From the NCBI GenBank assembly GCA_028282885.1, contig JANQGX010000090.1, positions 62,001 to 126,000 on the forward strand: DNA of 64,000 nt. Direction: 5' to 3'. The position numbers and the translations under genes are program-made. Below the pieces are notes generated by a model. That model did no database searches, was not told the DNA's origin, and saw only the letters and a program-made list of their open reading frames with translations. Positions 9,671 to 19,295 of the stretch are shown here, piece after piece. Each line of letters begins with the position of its first letter. The stretch's first letter is position 1. The DNA comes from SAR324 cluster bacterium. GTDB lineage: Bacteria; SAR324; XYD2-FULL-50-16.

Positions 9671-10657
9671 ATGAACCAGGCAAACCATAACTACTTGCGG
9701 AAAGAATACATCTCACGCATCAATCGAGTCATCGATTACATTGAAGACAATCTGGACAGTGAACTCTCCCTGGAGAGGCTGGCGGAAGTCGCCCATTTCT
9801 CCCGCTTTTATTTTCATCGTATTTTCAAGGCGATTGTTGGAGAAACCCTCAATCAGTTCATTCAACGCATCAGGGTGGAAAAAGCGGCTGTTATGCTGGT
9901 GACCAATTCTGCCAGATCCATTACTGAAATCGCCCTCGATGCCGGATTTGCCAACTCTGCCTCCTTTGCCAGGGTTTTCAAAGAGCATTTCTCCATCAGC
10001 GCCAGCCAGTGGCGATCCATGCCGAATAAGAAACGGGCTCTGATTAGCGATGACAATAGCAAGAATCGACAAACGTTTAACAACAATCGCAAAGAATCCG
10101 ATACCGTCACAGGATATAATGATCCTTCAACCAATAACTATCGATGGAGGATCAAAATGGCTAAAATCAAGGATATCAAAGTTGAAGTGAAAGAGATGCC
10201 CGATTTTCATGTAGTCTATGTGCGCAATATCGGGCCTTACGCCGCAGATGAGGAGTTGTTCCGGGATCTGTACGGGCGATTGATGAACTGGGTTATTCCC
10301 CGCGGTTTATATATCCAGGACAAAAGCGTGTTTCTCTCGGTTTACCATGATGACCCCAAAATCACGGAAGAGGGTAAGCTGAGGGTCAGTGTCTGCATGA
10401 CTGTGCCCGAAGATACCGAGGTGGATGGCGAAATCGGAAAAATGGTTGTGCCCGGTGGGAAGTTTGCAGTTGCCCATTGTGAAATCAAGGCGGATGAATA
10501 CGATCAGGCCTGGGATGCCTTGATAGGAGAATGGCTGCCTTCCAGTGGTTATCAACCGGATGACAGGCTTGGTTATGAAATAGGCTGCAACGATCCGCAT
10601 GAACACCCGGAAAATATGCATATCGTGGATATTTGCCTCCCGATCAAGCCTCTTTAA
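9671..10657 (+). CDS. AraC-family regulator with GyrI-like effector domain
   Basis: 328 residues. An N-terminal pair of AraC/XylS helix-turn-helices (about 12-115; LERLAEVAHFSRFYFHRIFK and ITEIALDAGFANSASFARVFK) is joined by a polar Asn/Lys-rich linker to a C-terminal GyrI/SOUL-like domain (about 168-328) as in Rob-type proteins, which bind hydrophobic or cationic drugs. Unusually, an internal ATG at 10157 (residue 163), exactly at the start of the GyrI domain, has GGAGG at 10146-10150 with ideal spacing, so a free GyrI-like protein may also be made. The regulator is divergent from the RND exporter, a plausible target. Confidence 0.88.
   Translation: MNQANHNYLRKEYISRINRVIDYIEDNLDSELSLERLAEVAHFSRFYFHRIFKAIVGETLNQFIQRIRVEKAAVMLVTNSARSITEIALDAGFANSASFARVFKEHFSISASQWRSMPNKKRALISDDNSKNRQTFNNNRKESDTVTGYNDPSTNNYRWRIKMAKIKDIKVEVKEMPDFHVVYVRNIGPYAADEELFRDLYGRLMNWVIPRGLYIQDKSVFLSVYHDDPKITEEGKLRVSVCMTVPEDTEVDGEIGKMVVPGGKFAVAHCEIKADEYDQAWDALIGEWLPSSGYQPDDRLGYEIGCNDPHEHPENMHIVDICLPIKPL
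10146..10159 (+). promoter_or_regulatory. Internal ribosome binding site and start codon within the AraC-GyrI gene
   Basis: GGAGG, six bases, then ATG in the same frame as the surrounding gene. It falls at the boundary between the linker and the GyrI-like domain, giving a possible 166-residue product MAKIKDIKVE and onward. This is better than the ribosome site at the main start. Confidence 0.5.
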
Positions 10658-10833
10658 ATAAGATTCAGGTTAATCCTGCTGCCATCCGTAAATCATCAAA
10701 TCGGTTCCCGATGCTGAAATGCAAGTGTCCTTTTTTGAAACTCTACTGACATAATGCTGTCAGGATCAGTCTGTTAAACTCTCCTTGTAATTTGGCAATG
10801 ACCTTATTCAATTCACCAATGAAGGAGACAGTC

Positions 10834-11235
10834 ATGAACACAAAGAGGATTGTGCCGATCATAACCATTCCGGAATTTGATGGCATTAAGGAATTTTATC
10901 AAAACCATTTCGGATTCAAAGTGGCATTTGAAGGGGACGGATTTCTCAGTCTGGCAGCAGAAAACAGCAATGAACTGGAGATCTCGTTCATGAAACCCGG
11001 AAACGCCGAACAGCCGGTATTTGGAAACCGGGGATTGACCTATTGCCTGGAGGTTGATGATGTCGATGCGGAATATTCCAGGCTTAGCGGCAGCTCCGTG
11101 GAAATGATTCAACCCGTGCAGGACAATCCCTGGGGTGATCGCAGCTTCATCGTTGGCGCTCCGGCTGGCGTGATGCTCTATGTTTATATGCCGATAACCC
11201 CCACCGAAGAATATAAACAATACTTTAAACAGTAA
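10834..11235 (+). CDS. VOC (glyoxalase/bleomycin-resistance) superfamily protein
   Basis: 133 residues from the ATG at 10834, chosen because AAGGAG lies at 10822-10827; an in-frame upstream start would add 14 unlikely residues. Paired beta-alpha-beta-beta-beta modules are visible: IVPIITIPEFDGIKEFYQNHFGFKV at the start and GLTYCLEVDDVDAEYSRL in the middle, ending in DNPWGDRSFIVGAPAGVMLYVY. Such proteins bind a metal or a drug; neither substrate nor metal ligands can be assigned safely. The WYL regulator starts 1 bp after the stop, so the two are co-transcribed. Confidence 0.78.
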   Translation: MNTKRIVPIITIPEFDGIKEFYQNHFGFKVAFEGDGFLSLAAENSNELEISFMKPGNAEQPVFGNRGLTYCLEVDDVDAEYSRLSGSSVEMIQPVQDNPWGDRSFIVGAPAGVMLYVYMPITPTEEYKQYFKQ

Positions 11236-11236
11236 A

Positions 11237-11920
11237 ATGCGAAGAGCGGATCGACTTTTTCAAATCATTCAGATCCTGAGGCGCAACAGGGTAGTGACAG
11301 CCGCCCGACTTGCCGAAGAACTGGAAGTTTCTGAAAGAACTGTTTATCGCGACATTCGCGATTTGATAGGATCCGGAGTACAGATCCAGGGAGAGGCAGG
11401 GGTCGGTTATACCCTGTCATCCCTGTATGACTTCCCACCCCTGATGTTTTCCGATGAAGAGGTGGAGGCCCTGGTCCTCGGCGCCAGAATAGTGAAAAAC
11501 TGGGCGGATCCCAATCTCGCCGGGGCAGCGGAAGATATCCTGAACAAAGTCGAAACGGTGCTGCCGGACCGTCTCAAATCCAAGATCAGACAACTCCCCA
11601 TTTTCTCGCTGAACTTCGAATATTCAAAAACGGATATGGATCGCTTGAAGATTCTGCGTCGGGCTGCCGGAAAATCCATCAAGGTTCGTATCTCTTATCA
11701 ACGCGGGGACGGAAACAGCTCGCAAAGAGTGATCCGACCTCTCTGCCTGGCCTTTGTTCCACCCATCTGGCTGCTTGCCGCCTGGTGTGAACTAAGGGGA
11801 GAATTCAGAAACTTCAGGTTGGACAGGGTTCAGGAGTTGGAGGAACTCGATGAAAGCTTTGAAGAAGAACCCGGCAAATCATTGGATGAATTCCTGAAAA
11901 TGGTTGGTTCTGAAAGGTGA
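11237..11920 (+). CDS. YafY-type HTH/WYL-domain transcriptional regulator
   Basis: 227 residues. The N-terminal winged helix is of the DeoR/HTH_11 type (LFQIIQILRRNRVVTAARLAEELEVSERTVYRDIRDL) and the C-terminal WYL-like effector domain holds RVIRPLCLAFVPPIWLLAAWCE. The family commonly senses nucleic-acid or nucleotide ligands or regulates neighbouring VOC genes. One base separates it from the VOC gene stop, so it probably regulates its own two-gene operon. Confidence 0.85.
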   Translation: MRRADRLFQIIQILRRNRVVTAARLAEELEVSERTVYRDIRDLIGSGVQIQGEAGVGYTLSSLYDFPPLMFSDEEVEALVLGARIVKNWADPNLAGAAEDILNKVETVLPDRLKSKIRQLPIFSLNFEYSKTDMDRLKILRRAAGKSIKVRISYQRGDGNSSQRVIRPLCLAFVPPIWLLAAWCELRGEFRNFRLDRVQELEELDESFEEEPGKSLDEFLKMVGSER

Positions 11921-12112
11921 ATTATTTGTGACGGAAACCGGTTTTTCGGACAGACGAACTCTATTATCGCATGGGATAATGTCATAAGATTAATGCGCCC
12001 CGAGTCGGTGTCTATTTGTGATTCGTTGGATCAGATGGTATAAATAATCATAGATATTGTATTTACGACTTTAGACAGGCTCTTTCAGGCACCGATAAGT
12101 GGCAGGTCACTC

Positions 12113-13825
12113 ATGGATGATCAAGCAGCGCCGAAAATTAATCGGGTGACACTTCTGATTCAAATGCTTCCCATATTATTATCTCTCCTATTCCTGGTAT
12201 TCAATAGCAATCTGCTTCTGGCTGAAAAGCGGGAGAACCCGTTACGAGTCACCATAAAAGAATACTTTCTGGCAGAAAACAAAATAAGCGGGGATCGGGC
12301 AATAGCCGGCTTATCTGATTTGGACACCGCCCGACGGTTTTATCATGAGCGGAATTACCAACCCGCCTGGTTTGGGAAATCCGGCAGACTGACCCCGGCG
12401 AAACAACTGATCAAGGTGTTGATGGCGACAGTCGATGAGGGGCTCGAACCGCAAGCTTACCATCTTGCCAGAATTCGCAGCCTGCAAAAGGATATCACCA
12501 TTAAACACCGATCAATAAAGCCCTACCATCTTCCGTCGGCGTTAGAACAGGAACTCTTGCTGACGGACGCTTTTCTTACCTGCGCCGGCCATTTTTTGTA
12601 TGGTCGTGTCGATCCCAAATCCATTGATCCGCAATGGTCTAACAGCCCCAAACAGAATGATTTGTTACATGTTCTGCAGCGGGCGATTGAAACCGGCCAG
12701 GTAGCTGAAAATCTGGAATATTTCCTGCCCCAGCATATTGAATATTTCCAGTTGAAGATGGCGCTGCTTCGTTATCGCTCACTCTCCGCCATCGGCGGCT
12801 GGCCTCGGATTGGCGGTCCGGACGCAATCGGACTGAAAGAAGGTCAAAGAAACAATACTATCCCGGCTTTGCGTCGCAGGCTGCAAATGACGGGAGATCT
12901 CCCCTCAGGATTGTTGGTTGATGACCGTCTCTTATTTGATGAAAATATAACCGAGGCGGTATCACGGTTTCAGTTCCGTCACGGCTTGAAGATTGATGGA
13001 AAGGTTGGGGGGGAAACACTGGTAGCACTGAACATACCCATAGAAGACAAGATTAACCGGATCAAAATCAACCTGGACCGATTACGCTGGATGTCCAGAG
13101 ATCTGGGCAATCCGCGAATCTGGGTCAACATACCTGAATTTAAACTCTACCTGAAGGAGAATTCACAAACGGTTCTGGAGTCAAGAGTGATAGTTGGCAG
13201 ACCGGATCGTCAGACGCCCATCTTCAGCAGTACCATGAGTATCCTCATTATCAATCCCAATTGGTACATCCCCCCGGGTATTTTCATCAATGACATTCTG
13301 CCCCGGGTGAGAAAGGATCCCGGCTATCTCGACAGAAGGCAAATGACACTCTACCGCATCTGGGAGAAAGATACCGAGATAACGCTGGATGCAAATGAAG
13401 TGAACTGGGATCAGTATGACGAACATAAATTCCCTTTTGTCGTCAGGCAGGATCCCGGACCGTTTAACGAGCTCGGGGTTATGAAGTTCATGTTTCCCAA
13501 TCAGTTTGATATTTATCTGCACGATACTCCCAACAAGAAATTGTATCATCTCACATCTCGCGAAAACAGCTCGGGCTGCATCCGTGTGGAACGGTATCAG
13601 GATCTTGCCGACTATCTGCTTAAGGAAAATCCGGAGTGGAATAGAGACCGAATCGCAAAAACAATCCCGACCAGGGATCCGATACGCATCGATCTGAAGC
13701 GGACAATTCCGATCCATCTTGTTTATCATACTGCTTGGGTTGACACCCGGAATCTGGTACACTTCGCAGCAGATATCTATCATCGTGATACGCCTTTAAA
13801 GAAAGTTTTGGGAATTTCTGAATGA
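12113..13825 (+). CDS. L,D-transpeptidase (YcbB/LdtD-like)
   Basis: 570 residues, inner-membrane anchored by a helix at about 13-37. Order: YcbB scaffold domain (LDTARRFYHERNYQPAWF), peptidoglycan-binding helices (AVSRFQFRHGLKIDGKVGGETL), then the YkuD catalytic domain with INPNWYIPPGIFINDILP, H470 (YLHDTP) and the nucleophile C489 in SSGCIRVE. These enzymes make 3-3 cross-links in murein in the periplasm. The next gene overlaps by 4 bp (ATGA) and encodes an M15-like peptidase, the same order as E. coli ldtD-mepK. Confidence 0.88.
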   Translation: MDDQAAPKINRVTLLIQMLPILLSLLFLVFNSNLLLAEKRENPLRVTIKEYFLAENKISGDRAIAGLSDLDTARRFYHERNYQPAWFGKSGRLTPAKQLIKVLMATVDEGLEPQAYHLARIRSLQKDITIKHRSIKPYHLPSALEQELLLTDAFLTCAGHFLYGRVDPKSIDPQWSNSPKQNDLLHVLQRAIETGQVAENLEYFLPQHIEYFQLKMALLRYRSLSAIGGWPRIGGPDAIGLKEGQRNNTIPALRRRLQMTGDLPSGLLVDDRLLFDENITEAVSRFQFRHGLKIDGKVGGETLVALNIPIEDKINRIKINLDRLRWMSRDLGNPRIWVNIPEFKLYLKENSQTVLESRVIVGRPDRQTPIFSSTMSILIINPNWYIPPGIFINDILPRVRKDPGYLDRRQMTLYRIWEKDTEITLDANEVNWDQYDEHKFPFVVRQDPGPFNELGVMKFMFPNQFDIYLHDTPNKKLYHLTSRENSSGCIRVERYQDLADYLLKENPEWNRDRIAKTIPTRDPIRIDLKRTIPIHLVYHTAWVDTRNLVHFAADIYHRDTPLKKVLGISE

Positions 13826-14790
13826 GACGATTCCGTCAATTCATCATTACTGTTTTCATTCTGTCCGCAGGATTTGCGGGTCAGATCCATGCAGAAACCG
13901 GATTCGACCCCGGTTTTTCCGGGATAAAGATAAAAATAAACCGATTGACAATTCCGTACCGGGAATTCGGTATCTTTCTGCTTCCCTCCGAAATCGTTTC
14001 GATTGAGATCGTCCGATCGGACGACGACCAACAAACGATCTATCTGGTTGACAGCGACCGGATTGTAAAAAACGGTGGTTTTAATCGCTGGTCCTGGCAG
14101 GCACCCGTAGAAAAAGGGAGTTATCAACTGTTGTTCCTGGATAAGGACGGTGCTTTAAAAACGAAACTGAACATTTTCGTCATGATACCATTTTACAAAG
14201 CAGCAAAAGGGTATCTTAACGGTTATAAAATCGGCGTATATCCTGAGATCTCATTCGATGAACAGGGAAGCTATAAACTTCCTGCAGGCTTTATAGAGGT
14301 CACCGAAAGCAATCGGCAGGTTTTGATTGCCCCTCATTTCAGGCTTGAGCAGTTTCTCTGCAAGCAGGACAGTCATTTTCCGAAATATGTGGTTTTAAAG
14401 GAGCAGTTGTTACTGAAATTGGAACTGATTCTACAGGCTGTCAATCGCGAGGGATATGCCTGTTCCGGATTGGAAATCATGAGTGGATACCGAACACCGT
14501 ATTACAACGAACTGATAGGAAACGTGAAGTACAGCTTTCACGTCTGGGGAGGAGCTGCCGATATCTTTATAGATGAAACGCCTAAAGATGGCTTGATGGA
14601 CGATCTTAACAGGGACGGGGCAATCAATTACCTGGATGCCGGAATCCTGTTTGATATCGTTGATGAAATGCACAAGGCGTTTCCGGAAAAGGAACTGGTT
14701 GGCGGATTGGCCCGATACAAACGGTCACAGGTACACGGTCCTTTTATACATGTCGATGTCCGGGGCTTCAGAGCGCGCTGGGGACCTTGA
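13822..14790 (+). CDS. M15-type (YcbK/MepK-like) murein peptidase
   Basis: 322 residues with a signal peptide (about 1-23, FIITVFILSAGFAGQIHA). The N-terminal half is an unrecognised beta-rich region (about 30-150); the C-terminal half is a D,D-peptidase-like DUF882/M15 domain: SGYRTPYYNELIG, zinc ligands in YSFHVWGGAADIFID and GPFIHVDVRGFRARW. The domain resembles MepK, which cuts 3-3 and 4-3 cross-links. Translationally coupled to the L,D-transpeptidase by a 4-bp overlap, so a synthase and its matching hydrolase are made together. The insert DDLNRDGAINYLDAG resembles a dockerin-like calcium loop. Confidence 0.78.
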   Translation: MRRFRQFIITVFILSAGFAGQIHAETGFDPGFSGIKIKINRLTIPYREFGIFLLPSEIVSIEIVRSDDDQQTIYLVDSDRIVKNGGFNRWSWQAPVEKGSYQLLFLDKDGALKTKLNIFVMIPFYKAAKGYLNGYKIGVYPEISFDEQGSYKLPAGFIEVTESNRQVLIAPHFRLEQFLCKQDSHFPKYVVLKEQLLLKLELILQAVNREGYACSGLEIMSGYRTPYYNELIGNVKYSFHVWGGAADIFIDETPKDGLMDDLNRDGAINYLDAGILFDIVDEMHKAFPEKELVGGLARYKRSQVHGPFIHVDVRGFRARWGP

Positions 14791-14815
14791 TGCAATTAAT
14801 CGGAGAATAAGTGTC

Positions 14816-17578
14816 ATGAGCGATTTGAAAAAAACGCAGGAAATCATGGGAAGGGCTTATAACGATCTGGAGTTTCTGCTGACCTGTCTGAAGAATGTCC
14901 TTCTTCGCTGTGAAAAACCGGATCTGGCTAAGTCCATCCCCTGGATTAATGACATCAGTTCACTGGGCATGGAACAGATGACAGACGATCATGTTCACCT
15001 GTTTTCGGTCTGTTTCCATCTTTTAAATATCGCAGAGGAAAACGGGGTTGTTCAAATCCGCAGGCAAATGGAGGAGGTCTCACCGACCCGAATCAATGGT
15101 CTTTGGAGTAACAACCTGCAGAAGCTGAAAGATGCCGGATTAACCGTCGACCAGATCGCACAGGTCATATCGGAAACCCGGATCGAACCTGTATTGACCG
15201 CGCACCCCACCGAAGCAAAACAGCCGACTGTGCTTCAACACCACAGGGAGTTATACCTGTTGTTGGTAAAAAGGGAAAACAGCATGTATACACGGCAGGA
15301 GCAGAATGAGATTCAGCGGCAAATGGAACTGATTCTCGAACGTCTCTGGCGTTCCGGGGAGGTCCATATTCGCAAACCGGATGTCGCCTCTGAGTTTGCC
15401 AATACGCTTCACTACCTGATGAATGTTTTTCCGGAGGTGATTCTGAACCTGGATCGCAGGTTGGTTCAAGCCTGGGAAGGAATGGGTTTTGATTCCAATT
15501 TGATCCGGGAAACAGATTCGTTGCCAAACCTCTCATTTGGAAGCTGGATTGGCGGAGACAGGGACGGCCACCCCCTGGTGACCGCCGACGTGACGAGAGA
15601 TACGCTGAAAGCCCTTCGTTTAAACGCCCTGGTGGTGGTAAGAAGGGAACTGCGGAAACTGCAGAACAACCTGAGTTTTTTCTGTTATCTGAATCAAACT
15701 ACTACAGGGCTGCAGAAGAGATACCGCCAATTGAAGAAGGAGCTGCTCCAGGCAGGAATCGAGCCCGACACAGAGGATGAAAGTCAGGTTTTTCGCATGT
15801 ATCTCGGGTTGCTTATTCTGAAACTACCCCTGAACGTCAAGAGGGATCACGCCACGCGATTGCAGGTTACGGAAGCCAGTTACCGGACAGCAGAGCGATT
15901 GATTGACGATCTCAAGATTTTGCAGGAGGCTTTGATTGCTTTCGGTTCTTCGGCAATAGCCTACAATGATGTGCATTCGGCTATTCGTGTCCTGCGCTGT
16001 TTCGGATTTCATCTGGCGTGCCTGGATATCCGTCAAAACAGTCAATTCCATGAGCTGGCTTTGTCGCAACTGATGAAGGCGGCACGATTGGATGGCGATG
16101 CCTATCTGACCTGGAACGAAGAACAGAAGCTGGAGTTTTTGAACCGGGAGTTGGAATCACCAAGACCCTTCACACTGCCCAGTGTCAAAGCAGGATCGGA
16201 AGCAGAGGCCGTACTGGATTGTTACCGCGTAGTTGCAGGTTTTATCGAAGAAAATGGAACAGATGCGGTGGGTTCCCTCATTGTCAGTATGACCAGGAAC
16301 CTGAGTGATCTCCTGACCGTTTTTCTGCTGGCCCGGGAGGCCGGTTTGACAAGACATACCGAGAAGGGACAGATCTGTCCGCTGCAGGTCGTCCCCTTAT
16401 TCGAGACTATCGAAGACCTGGAGATCAGCCCCGAGATCCTGGGTCGCTTCCTTGATCATCCCTTCACCCGTCGTAGTCTGGATTACAGAATGCAGCTTAA
16501 TGGAAGAACTGAGAAAGTACAACAGGTTATGATCGGTTACAGCGATAGCAATAAAGACGGCGGTATCATGGCCAGTCAATGGCACCTTTTCAAAGCTGAA
16601 TCCGAACTGACCGCTACGGGATTGAAGAAAAATGTGCGGATTCGTTTTTTTCACGGCCGGGGAGGGACGATCAGCCGGGGTGCCGGCCCCACCCAATGGT
16701 TTGTCAAGACGCTGCCTCATTCATCCATTGATGGAGATATGAGATTGACCGAACAGGGGGAGACCATACAGCAAAAATACGCCAATCGGATCAACGCCAC
16801 TTATAATCTGGAGTTGCTAACGGCCTGCACCGTTGGGACCACCGCATTGCACAGACATGTTGCACCGACCGGAAAGGATTCCGAATCCTATCTTGATACC
16901 CTGGCAGCAAAAAGCCGGGAGAAATACATGAGCCTGGTTTCCCGGACTGATTTCATTGCTTTTTTCAGTCAGGCCACACCGATAGATGCCATTGAACAGT
17001 GCAAAATCGGGTCAAGACCGGCCAGAAGGACCGGCAAACGTAGTCTTGAGGACCTGCGGGCCATTCCCTGGGTGTTCTCCTGGGGGCAGTCCCGATTCAA
17101 CCTGACAGGCTGGTATGGTACCGGTACAGCACTAAAGGACCTGGAAGACAATTTCCCCCAACAGTCCGAAAAGTTGCTGGGTGGGGTTTCAAAAGATACC
17201 CTGATCCGTTATATTCTTTCCAATGTAGAAACCAGTCTTCAGGCAACGAACGAAAAGGTTATCAAACGGTATGCATCCCTGGTTGAAGATGATATGACCC
17301 GAGACCTGATTCTGAGCGATGTGCTGGAGGAATTGGCCTTAACCCGGAACATGGTTTCCAGGACATTCAAGGTTCCCTTTGAAGAGCGAAGAAAAGCCCA
17401 TTTGCATTCGAATCGCCTTCGTGATCTGGCTTTGTATCCCCTGCATTCCCGTCAGATTCAGTTACTGAAATCATGGAGGGAAACAGATAGCGAGAACGTA
17501 GAAACTGCTGAAGCCTTGCTTTTTCAGCTCAGACTTACCATTAACGCCATAGCCGGCGCACTGAGAGCTACCGGTTGA
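14816..17578 (+). CDS. ppc: Phosphoenolpyruvate carboxylase
   Basis: 920 residues, normal for PEPC. Start is the ATG at 14816 with GGAG 10 bp upstream; the open frame continues upstream into the previous gene but without homology. Converts PEP and bicarbonate to oxaloacetate. Seen: VLTAHPTEAKQPTVL with the catalytic His, GSWIGGDRDGHPLVT, GYSDSNKDGGIMASQW, FFHGRGGTISRGAGPT, IGSRPARR, and the C-terminal INAIAGALRATG (usually ending in RNTG). Several motifs differ from the enterobacterial type (GYSDSAKDAG), so it belongs to a divergent branch. No allosteric regulator is nearby. Confidence 0.93.
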   Translation: MSDLKKTQEIMGRAYNDLEFLLTCLKNVLLRCEKPDLAKSIPWINDISSLGMEQMTDDHVHLFSVCFHLLNIAEENGVVQIRRQMEEVSPTRINGLWSNNLQKLKDAGLTVDQIAQVISETRIEPVLTAHPTEAKQPTVLQHHRELYLLLVKRENSMYTRQEQNEIQRQMELILERLWRSGEVHIRKPDVASEFANTLHYLMNVFPEVILNLDRRLVQAWEGMGFDSNLIRETDSLPNLSFGSWIGGDRDGHPLVTADVTRDTLKALRLNALVVVRRELRKLQNNLSFFCYLNQTTTGLQKRYRQLKKELLQAGIEPDTEDESQVFRMYLGLLILKLPLNVKRDHATRLQVTEASYRTAERLIDDLKILQEALIAFGSSAIAYNDVHSAIRVLRCFGFHLACLDIRQNSQFHELALSQLMKAARLDGDAYLTWNEEQKLEFLNRELESPRPFTLPSVKAGSEAEAVLDCYRVVAGFIEENGTDAVGSLIVSMTRNLSDLLTVFLLAREAGLTRHTEKGQICPLQVVPLFETIEDLEISPEILGRFLDHPFTRRSLDYRMQLNGRTEKVQQVMIGYSDSNKDGGIMASQWHLFKAESELTATGLKKNVRIRFFHGRGGTISRGAGPTQWFVKTLPHSSIDGDMRLTEQGETIQQKYANRINATYNLELLTACTVGTTALHRHVAPTGKDSESYLDTLAAKSREKYMSLVSRTDFIAFFSQATPIDAIEQCKIGSRPARRTGKRSLEDLRAIPWVFSWGQSRFNLTGWYGTGTALKDLEDNFPQQSEKLLGGVSKDTLIRYILSNVETSLQATNEKVIKRYASLVEDDMTRDLILSDVLEELALTRNMVSRTFKVPFEERRKAHLHSNRLRDLALYPLHSRQIQLLKSWRETDSENVETAEALLFQLRLTINAIAGALRATG

Positions 17579-17660
17579 TGGTTTTCCGGTAGAATACCCG
17601 GCACGGTTCCTACCTTTTCAATTCATTGATGGGGAAATCCGGGTTTCAATGCGGGAAGGA

Positions 17661-18371
17661 TCAATCATTCCCCGTATTTTCCGCGTCTCGAAGAATCTGA
17701 TAGTTGCAGTGGACGTCTCTAAGGTAGTCGGCAGTTTTAATGGGATCACCCGTTTCGAGTATCTTCAGGAATTCATTATGCTCCGAGTGATTCAGTTCAC
17801 GCATCTTCAGACTCCAGTCCTTCTTGCCGAAGACAAAGAGCCGTTGCCGAACAATCTGAATCATGTTGCAGAGAGGGAGATTGGAGGATTTTGCAATATA
17901 GACGTTATGAAAGGCCACATTCAACTCGGCATAGGCATTCAGGTCGTCATTGGCGATGGTTTTTTCCAGTTTCCGGTTAATCAACTTCATCTCCTCGATC
18001 ATTCCCGCATCGATCTTATCGAAAACCGATAGCAAAACCCGGGATTCCAGCGCCCCCAGAATTTCGTAGAGATTTTCGATATCCTTGGGAGAGAGCTGAT
18101 TGATGCGAATCCCTCTCTGGGGCAGAAAGCTGACAAAGCCTTCCCCCTGTAGCTGCAATAGGGCATCCCTGAGAGGAGTCCTGCTGATATTGAGTTTTTT
18201 CATCAGCACATTCATGCTGATAAACATCCCCGGTTTGAGATTGCCGGTCTGCAACTCCGATCTCAGGTATTCGTATACTTCGGTTCTTAACAACCTGTGT
18301 TCACTTAAGCCGTTGTTACCGGGGATAAATGTGCTTTCCATAGTTGGCTCTTTTATTAGTTGCGGTTCCAC
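17661..18371 (-). CDS. GntR-family (FCD-type) transcriptional regulator
   Basis: 236 residues (an ATG at 18341 would give 226). N-terminal winged helix (YEYLRSELQTGNLKPGMFI, ISRTPLRDALLQLQGEGFV) and an all-helical FCD ligand domain (ALESRVLL, LNVAFHNVYIAKSSN, LNHSEHNEFLKIL) with the His/Asp metal-type residues of that domain. It lies 47 bp downstream of the nitrilase gene, at the 3' end of the peptide ABC operon on the same strand. It likely controls that operon; an inverted repeat over the operon promoter at 25069-25088 is a candidate operator. Confidence 0.85.
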   Translation of the reverse strand: MEPQLIKEPTMESTFIPGNNGLSEHRLLRTEVYEYLRSELQTGNLKPGMFISMNVLMKKLNISRTPLRDALLQLQGEGFVSFLPQRGIRINQLSPKDIENLYEILGALESRVLLSVFDKIDAGMIEEMKLINRKLEKTIANDDLNAYAELNVAFHNVYIAKSSNLPLCNMIQIVRQRLFVFGKKDWSLKMRELNHSEHNEFLKILETGDPIKTADYLRDVHCNYQILRDAENTGND

Positions 18372-18417
18372 ATCTGTGGTTTTGCAGTAGGTTAACCGGA
18401 TTATTCTGTTTATACCA

Positions 18418-19278
18418 TCAAAACTGATCGGTTTTTATCTGACGGATCAAACCCAGGTTCTTGAAACCTTCTCCGTCTTCTATCTTTTCATGGTAGACGG
18501 GATAGTGAACACTTTCCTCACGAAAGCTCTTCAGTACCTGGCTAACGCCCAATGTCCCATTTTCCCTTATTCTGTGGACGTGATCGCTATCCAGATCCGC
18601 GGTTAATATAGCTTCTTCTCGGTCTGCCTCGGACAGAATTTCTCCTTCGGGTCCGACAATCAGGGACTGGCCGTTTCCCCCTTCTTTCAGTCCGTTGAGG
18701 TTGATGAAATAGACCTGGTTGGCAATGGCATTGGCCCTGCTTAAAACGAGTTCCAACGGTCTGTCCGGGGTTCCTGTCATGGTTGGACAGAGGATGGCTT
18801 CCGCCCCCATCCAGGTGAGTTGTCGTGTTACTTCCGGGAACCACTGGTCGTAACAAATGCAGAGACCGAAACGGATCTTGCCCGGGATGTCAAATACGCA
18901 AAAGCCGGTACCGGAATCCGATTTTTCCAGCGGTTTCCAGGGGTAGGCTTTCCTGTATTTGGATACGATCTCACCACGGGGATTGATGACCAGCGCGGTA
19001 TTGAATACTCTCCCTGCATCGTTTTCGTTAATGGAGCCGGGTACCAGCCAGAATTTGAATTTTTCGGCCAGGGAGCAGAATCTCTTCGTAAAATCGCCGG
19101 GAATTGGTTCCGCCCATTTAGGGTCGGGCCCGAAAGGGCATAGCTCGCTGAAAAGAACCAAATCCACCGGTTCATCCTCCGCTTTAAGCTTATGCAGATA
19201 ATCCTCCATACGTTCAAGATTTTCCTCTCCCGATCGCACCCTCATCTGAACTGCAGCAATTCTTACACTTCGTGACAT
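18418..19278 (-). CDS. Carbon-nitrogen hydrolase (nitrilase superfamily)
   Basis: 286 residues from the ATG at 19278, which has GAGGAG at 19288-19293; a longer reading would start in the previous gene. The Glu-Lys-Cys triad is E45 (LFSELCPFG), K110 (KYRKAYPW) and C142 (GLCICYDQWFPE). Members cleave amides such as N-carbamyl amines, omega-amides or linear amides in the cytoplasm. Its place right after the transporter ATPases suggests it acts on the imported compound, perhaps a small amide or amidated peptide. Exact substrate unknown. Confidence 0.85.
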   Translation of the reverse strand: MSRSVRIAAVQMRVRSGEENLERMEDYLHKLKAEDEPVDLVLFSELCPFGPDPKWAEPIPGDFTKRFCSLAEKFKFWLVPGSINENDAGRVFNTALVINPRGEIVSKYRKAYPWKPLEKSDSGTGFCVFDIPGKIRFGLCICYDQWFPEVTRQLTWMGAEAILCPTMTGTPDRPLELVLSRANAIANQVYFINLNGLKEGGNGQSLIVGPEGEILSEADREEAILTADLDSDHVHRIRENGTLGVSQVLKSFREESVHYPVYHEKIEDGEGFKNLGLIRQIKTDQF

Positions 19279-19295
19279 CAAGTAAATCTCCTCAG

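Noticed and set aside
14636..14815. Upstream extension of the PEP carboxylase reading frame
   Set aside because: It lies entirely within the M15-peptidase gene or its tail, has no family likeness, and the ATG at 14816 has a ribosome site and the normal PEPC start.
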